Below, in pieces: positions 58,982 to 64,000 of a stretch of DNA of 64,000 nt. The notes beneath the pieces were generated by a model, which saw only the letters and a list, made by a program, of their open reading frames with translations, had not been told where the DNA came from and searched no databases. A program made the translations under genes and the position numbers. This DNA is from Tetmemena sp. SeJ-2015 (lineage: Eukaryota > Ciliophora > Spirotrichea > Sporadotrichida > Oxytrichidae). Location: NCBI GenBank assembly GCA_027382625.1, contig JAJKFJ010022743.1, positions 94,891-158,890 of the forward strand, written 5' to 3'. The stretch's first letter is position 1. Every line of letters starts with the position of its first letter.

Positions 58982-61276
58982 TCATCTTAGATAAAAATTA
59001 TCGAGCACGGCTGAATACTTCTTTAGCATCTGGTCTAAGTCTTTTCTTGAACAGTTTGAAAGCATCATAATGTCATGATGATTATATTCTCCATTGAAAA
59101 ATGGGTACATCTATTCTAATAGTTTAAATTGATGAGATGTGTTGTCACGAATTAGTTCCAAATAATCCTCTATCGTCACTTCACTTTGGCTTTATAGTTT
59201 GAGTATGACCTTTTCATTATCTTTATTGTTTGAGGAAAATCTCTCAGGACTGAGATCTTGGGCAAGACTCTTATTTCTTTTAGTGTATCCTTGAGACGAA
59301 GCCCTTTTATTAAGACTGGTTAATGACTCTGTAGAGCTTTCAAAGAATTTGATTTGCAAGTGCTTGAGATCCTTCGTTTTAGAATTTAACTTGCAAGCTA
59401 TGAACATATTTCTTTCTTCTATTACTTAATTCTGAAGTAGAAATATCACGATGTTTATCTAAAATAGGTTAAGAATATTAAAAAAATTACGAAATCTCTC
59501 AAGGTCATGCTTAGTTGTTGATAAATATTCTTTAGTTATTGAGGACTTGAAAACAAACTCACAGCCTAAATCAATTAATCAAATCAAAATTACCATTGCA
59601 AAGTTTATCTTCAGAGTATTTGAGAACTTTTCACTAAATTTCTTTTAAAAGTCAACTGAACCTTATTCGAAGCTGTCAGATATTACGAAGGAGGTCAAGA
59701 TTCCTTCGTCTAAACTTACTATCAAATAAGTATATTTTACTCCTCTATATATTTATATCTTAATAATTTTGGAAAATTAAAATGAAAAACTGTCTCATTA
59801 AGTTTATTACATAAGATAAAGATAGTCCATTATAAATAGCTTTTTCATTCAAGAATACATCATATTGAAAAATTCTCTCTCTATCTATTTTAAACAAATC
59901 TTAAATAGATGAATTTAATCTAATAAGGATATAACAAAATTCTATGTAAGAAATACAAAAAATTATGTTAAAATATTTATTAAAAATAATGAGCAGGATG
60001 AGCATCCCTCCCTTGGTATTACATATTTCTATCTGAGGTTGATTGGATAAATAAGAATAGCTTGATTCCAAAATATCAAATGCTATACCACTTTAAGTAT
60101 TTCACTGAATGAAAATCCATTTTCAGCACAAAATTAAGATAGACTTTTGAGAGGAGTAATCTTCTGTAAGAATTATGTCAGAATAGGAGTATGATCATCC
60201 TAAAGTAAGGAGATAGTTTTCTTGACATCTAACACTAAGACTGTTTAATTAGGCATCACTCTAATCTGTTCTGCCTTATCATAGATACTTCCATCATTTG
60301 CTTTAAAAGTTTGGGATAGATACTCAAATCCAGGTCTTTGATTGATTTATAACCTGATCCAATTGTTTATTTTTATGTTTGCAGTCCTTTAGAAGTAGAA
60401 GCTTTCAAACACATCTTTCAAATGCTAAGCTAGTATAGATTCTTGAATTACTTGCTTTCTTAGCTAGTTCTTATCGACGATTGAGTTAGTTTATTTTCTT
60501 ATTTCATTGAAGTGCTGCTTTACTTTGAAAATCTTATAGCTTTGCTTTCCAACAAAGTTATCCCTGAGTTCCTCTTTTGCAAATGCATAGGCTATAAATA
60601 TCCATTAAACTATCTAAACTTTACTTATCGACCTTAGAATAGCTTTTATAAATTCAAGATTATTGAGTGAGTTTGCACAATAAGCATCAACCACGAATAT
60701 CAAACTTATAGCTTTCACTTTTACCCTTCCACTGTCCTCTATATGTTGTCTTTATTTAGAAAAAATGTATACCTTTGTAGCTTTAACTCTTGCTTTGAGC
60801 TTTGATTTTCATTGAGAAGAGTTTCATCGCTCTGAGCAAATATAAAATAATAGATCAATCTTGCCCTTTTTATTCTCTTTTTTCGCTTGCTTTTTAGAGT
60901 GAGTACTTATTTGAGAATCCTCAAACACAATTGGGAAACTTATGAATCTATTTGCCTCTACTACTAAGTCGAAAATTTAGTTTTAGAAGACAGATTCTTT
61001 GGGTAAAAACAGTTCTGTAAAAAAAGCTTTGGTAAATCCAAACACAGACTTTTGCCCTGCTTCTTGCTAGTCAGATGCATCTTCATTTCCTTATTTTTTA
61101 GCTAAGAAATCTTAAGAGCAGTCGCCTTAATTTTCAAAAATGGAAGGAAACTTTCTATAAAGATCCTGTAAAATTTGATGGTCCTTGCTCCACTCTATTT
61201 GACTTTTTATCAAATTATCTTAGCAGTATTTGAACACAACCCTTCTGCTATTTGGAGGCTCACTAATTATAAACAT
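58982..61276 (-). CDS. NPRL3: NPRL3, GATOR1 complex subunit
   Basis: ATG 61276 opens MFIISEPPNSRRVVFKYCQD, the NPRL3 start. Matching blocks follow: FDLVVEANRFISFPIVFED, VKAISLIFVVDAYCANSLNN, RTANIKINNWIRLQINQRPG, KITPLKSLSQFCAENGFSFS, EILKVVQHLIFWNQAILIYP, KYVIPREGC. After AT-rich DNA (about 59780-59990) come YLIVSLDEGILTSFVISDSF and a C-terminal part FKLLEQMYPFFNGEYNHHDI with SRKDLDQMLKKYSAVLDN, ending at TGA 58982; this matches the YFRGRHHLEEIMY end of animal NPRL3. NPRL3 with NPRL2 and DEPDC5 forms the GTPase-activating complex that turns TORC1 off when amino acids are scarce. Introns (for example 23 nt near 60770) and IESs interrupt it. Confidence 0.83.
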
Positions 61277-61508
61277 ACTCTTTTTAATATTAGAATATAT
61301 ATTAAGTTTTATATTTTAGACTCCTCATAGTCAAATGAAATTTAATTTAATCCGCATAAATATATAAAGATAAGATATCTAAATTTATCTACATTTAAAA
61401 TGATCTACAAATATAGTTTAAAATATAGCTATTCTGTAACTTTAATAATAATATAAGGATATTAAAACGATTCCCTTCATTAATTTAATAATATAAAATT
61501 AGAATTAA

Positions 61509-61736
61509 ATGAACACCACTAGCTCAATCAAGTCTCTTGAGTATCTTTCTGTTGCTAGATAGATCTTTAACAACGAGCTCGACTGCTTCAATAACTGTGT
61601 CCAAGACTTTAGCTCTAATGAACTTGCTAAAATGGAGAAACATTGCTTGGAAGGATGCATGTAGATCAAAATCGGATATAATATATAACTTTACATAAAA
61701 AACGTAATTTTATTTTTAATCTAAATTAGAAACTGA
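61509..61736 (+). CDS. Tiny TIM (Tim8/9/10-type) chaperone, apparently incomplete
   Basis: ATG 61509 opens a small protein with the twin CX3C motif of mitochondrial intermembrane-space chaperones: DCFNNCVQDFSSNELAKMEK and HCLEGCMQIK. The spacing suits the family. After GYN the frame runs through very AT-rich sequence to TGA 61734, so the second helix expected after the last CX3C is missing here. A short coding-like piece (LQSDPNLHNEI at about 61965-61998) could be its end, beyond an IES of about 280 bp. Confidence 0.7.
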
Positions 61737-61739
61737 TTA

Positions 61740-62310
61740 AATATAATTATTATAAAAACTTTGTGGATATTTATTTATAATTATTTTTATGATCTTACGA
61801 TTGAACAGAGTATTTTTAAATTAAAAAAAAAAGATTTTGATATAAATAAAAGATTAAGCAGTTTAATTGACAATCAGATTAAGCTTTAAATATTTTAATT
61901 TAAATAATTATAGATTTAATATTTATAAAATTAGCTTTTAGTTTTATATAATTATAGTTCTCCACAGCTGCAATCAGATCCTAACCTTCACAATGAAATT
62001 AGCAAAAAAATATTTTAGAATATTCTAAAAGCTTTATTTCATATTTAATTTAAATAAAAAATATTTTAATGAGGTCAAAAAAATTATGTATAAATTAAAA
62101 AGTAAAAAATGATATTTAAAAAACAGTGAAATATTAAAATATTTTAAAGATGATAATAATATAAAGTTAAAATCTAGGCGCGTGACATGTCACCAAAGTG
62201 GGCTTGGTGATCTTCAAATGATAGGTCACTAGGACTAAAGATAGTGAGTAAATTACGACTGGAACTCAGGAGAGAGATGTAAGGTTATATTGTTAGGTAC
62301 TGATTTGAAG
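61740..62310. other. AT-rich gene-free DNA
   Basis: Apart from a possible short coding piece near 61965-61998 there is nothing recognisable until about 62170, where base composition turns GC-richer. It is probably germline-limited. Confidence 0.5.
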
Positions 62311-62872
62311 TGCCAAGATAAGATTAATTAATTAAAGGGAATTAAAGGGCCCCCGGAATAAATAAGATAAGCAGTGACGTCAATGATATTGCTGTGACGC
62401 TCTTATCTGAGGCACACAAATCTACCAGCCGAAGAGGGATATTAAACACCTGTCACCCACCTCACACTCTGAGCAGAAGACCCCGGCTTCTGCATACCAT
62501 CCAAAAAAAACCTAAAAGGAGAAAAAAAATCCGGTAGCTTCAGACCGAGAGCAAGTCACTGCTCCGTAGCGTCTGGCTTCGCTGTCCAGCTGCATGACTG
62601 AGTGTTTGCCCATAGATCACATCCCTCCACGCCTAACAGGATTAGGAGGGTGAGTGGGAGACCACTCACATTTGATTATCTCTCCAGTGAGCAGCCCAAC
62701 CATATTCCCCACGGCTTCGGCTGCTATTATCCCTTGCCTCTTTTAAACACTCACCCACCAGCCAATGGAATACAAAACCAGATGGCCTTCAGGGAAAGGG
62801 CGACCGGTGCCTCGTGCCGGTCGTGTTACTCCTGAATTTTAACTTTCTAATTTAATAATGCCAAGATAAGAT
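62311..62872. mobile_element. GC-rich, hairpin-rich block flanked by 14-bp direct repeats
   Basis: TGCCAAGATAAGAT occurs at 62311-62324 and 62859-62872 and brackets about 535 bp that is far richer in GC than its surroundings. Inside are several perfect inverted repeats: GCAGAAG/CTTCTGC (62473-62493), GAGCA/TGCTC (62549-62564), CCTAA/TTAGG (62632-62646), GTGAGTGG-GAGA-CCACTCAC (62650-62669), AGCAGCC/GGCTGCT (62690-62725) and CGACCGG/CCGGTCG (62801-62823). A 77-codon open frame (62602-62835) shows no known domain. The flanks could be a target-site duplication of a small retroelement, a pointer pair of an IES, or edges of a structured RNA gene. I cannot choose between them. Confidence 0.5.
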
Positions 62873-63450
62873 AATATTTCAGTCTACATCTAAAATATTA
62901 TTTTGATCTAAGTAATATATACGTGGTACAAAACATATAGAAGCATTATTAATCTAAAAAAAAATTAAATTCGTAAAACTAAATGTAAACTTAAAAAATA
63001 AAATATTTGAACTTAGCATAGTAATGTAAGAGTGAAGGAAAACAAATGTTTTTCCTATAAAATAATAAAATTATATGATTCATGAAAAAATAGATAGGTA
63101 AAAATATGAATGTATTAAAAACTATACAGAGATTGAAAAATTTATAGATAAAAATATTATTAAAGTATAGTCTATTTAGATATGAAATAAATATTTTTTT
63201 ATTAATTAAAAAATAAAATATATATATATAATATAATATGAATTAATTTATTAAAAAAATATAAGGGCAAAAAAATGGAGATAATTAATATTGCTGTTCA
63301 TTAAAGAAGAGGATAAGCAGCAGCAATTCTTAAACTAGATATTATCATATATATTATTGTTCAAATGAAATGGAGATGCGGAAGCTATTCTTAAAATGGA
63401 TAATTTAATTTGTACTTAAAATATGGTTATTGCAAAAAATGCACTCATTA
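62873..63450. other. AT-rich gene-free DNA
   Basis: This is very AT-rich, with simple runs (for example alternating TA near 63220-63235). I see no coding or structured signal. Confidence 0.6.
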
Positions 63451-64000
63451 GTGATGCGACACGACCCCGCAACACTTTTAGCGAGGTCTCAAACAGAGCT
63501 ATCTGGGTCATTTGAGGGGCGCTGAGTCCGATTTGCGCACTGGTTTGCACCGCAGAGCATTGGCTGAGGAGCTAGAGCGGGTGCGAAAACGCATTTTTGC
63601 ACTTTTAAGGTACCTGATCATCAAATCTTGAATGACTTTGAAAAGGCTGTTTTTCGGTCGTTTGTAAGGCAACTGCCGACAAATATGGGCTAGTTTGATT
63701 CGCTCTCCAGAAAGACTCATTTTTATTCGTAGATCACTTTGAGAACGTCTCTGCTATGCTAGGATGTGTCAAAATCTCTGGAAAAAAATTTTGTGCTTTA
63801 TAACTCATTAGGTGAAAACGCCACTTTTGCACATGGACTTCGAAGAGGGCTCCGGCCAAAAACGGCCCTTTTAGGGGTGCGACTCGACCCCCGCAACACT
63901 TTTAGCGAGGTCTCAAACCGAGCTATCTGGGTCATTTGAGGGGGGCTGATCGATTTCGCCTGGTTTGCACCCCAGAGTTGACTGAGGAGCTAAGGGGGGG
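63451..64000. repeat. Satellite-type tandem repeat, unit about 424 bp, running off the window
   Basis: A block starting near 63454 (GCGACACGACCCCGCAACAC) recurs near 63879 with a few differences. The shared segment runs through GCGAGGTCTCAAAC, GAGCTATCTGGGTCATTTGAGG, and CTGGTTTGCACC to TGAGGAGCTA. The offset is about 424 bp; one full unit and the start of a second are visible. Composition is GC-richer than the flanking DNA. A minus-strand open stretch inside it (63508-63720) is not considered a gene. Confidence 0.85.

Noticed and set aside
62602..62835. 77-codon open frame in the GC-rich block as a protein gene
   Set aside because: It uses no TAA/TAG codons, shows no domain, and coincides with perfect hairpins, so RNA structure is the better explanation of the sequence.
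1..64000. Widespread pseudogenes (many genes contain TGA or frame shifts)
   Set aside because: Most breaks disappear on removing pointer-flanked IESs or GT...AG introns. Only AIFM3-like copy B still looks possibly degraded.
1..64000. Ordinary macronuclear genome of a Tetrahymena- or Paramecium-like ciliate
   Set aside because: GC content is too high for those, and the inserts with variable pointers and two inverted genes are not found in somatic DNA.
1..64000. Telomere-bearing transposons, other DNA transposases or CRISPR arrays
   Set aside because: No DDE transposase motifs, no C4A4/G4T4 telomeric ends and no spacer-repeat arrays were seen.

Overview
The window is nuclear DNA of a ciliate that reads TAA and TAG as glutamine and uses only TGA as stop: almost every recognisable gene contains in-frame TAA/TAG at glutamine positions and ends at TGA. 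Genes are tightly packed on both strands, separated by short AT-rich spacers, and carry small GT...AG introns (about 21-255 nt). They are also broken by AT-rich inserts that lack splice signals and are flanked by short direct repeats (pointers, 2-12 bp). Deleting the insert plus one pointer copy restores the frame and the expected protein (for example ATG at 3419/3450, AAT at 3922/3939, GTTCTT at 21842/21876, GGAGTTAA at 28889/28906, a 12-mer at 24524/24661). This is how the micronuclear (germline) genome of a stichotrich spirotrich (Oxytricha/Stylonychia/Tetmemena type) is built: gene segments (MDSs) interrupted by internal eliminated sequences (IESs). Two genes are not merely interrupted but rearranged, with one segment inverted: an SR-rich protein gene (47584-48697) and a PARN ribonuclease gene (22543-27292).

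Layout. 1-2534: glutamate-cysteine ligase (3' end outside the window) and a small membrane protein, minus strand. 2669-12100: kelch-BTB protein (+), long coiled-coil protein (-), multi-EF-hand protein (+). 12826-21332: AT-hook/zinc-finger protein (+), NRF-6-type acyltransferase (-), two plus-strand proteins of unknown function. 21445-29567: universal stress protein (+), then the scrambled PARN gene wrapped around a minus-strand gene that fuses an EGLN/PhyA-type prolyl hydroxylase to a GT60 (Gnt1-type) GlcNAc transferase, then a PHD-finger protein (+). 29631-41000: small and coiled-coil proteins, mostly unrecognised. 40960-44957: two tandem AIFM3-like Rieske/FAD oxidoreductases (-). 45100-47528: orphan coding-like fragments and a Q/S-rich coiled-coil protein (+). 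47584-53320: inverted-scrambled SR gene and RNA polymerase II subunit RPB2 (-). 53747-61276: BPI/LBP-like secreted protein, an unknown protein, ALYREF mRNA-export adaptor and NPRL3 (GATOR1), all minus. 61509-64000: a tiny-TIM fragment, then gene-free DNA holding a GC-rich, hairpin-rich block flanked by 14-bp direct repeats, and a satellite of about 424-bp period that runs off the end.

There is no operon logic here. The genes are unrelated housekeeping and ciliate-specific genes, each probably destined for its own macronuclear minichromosome. Boundaries of IES-rich genes are approximate where stated.
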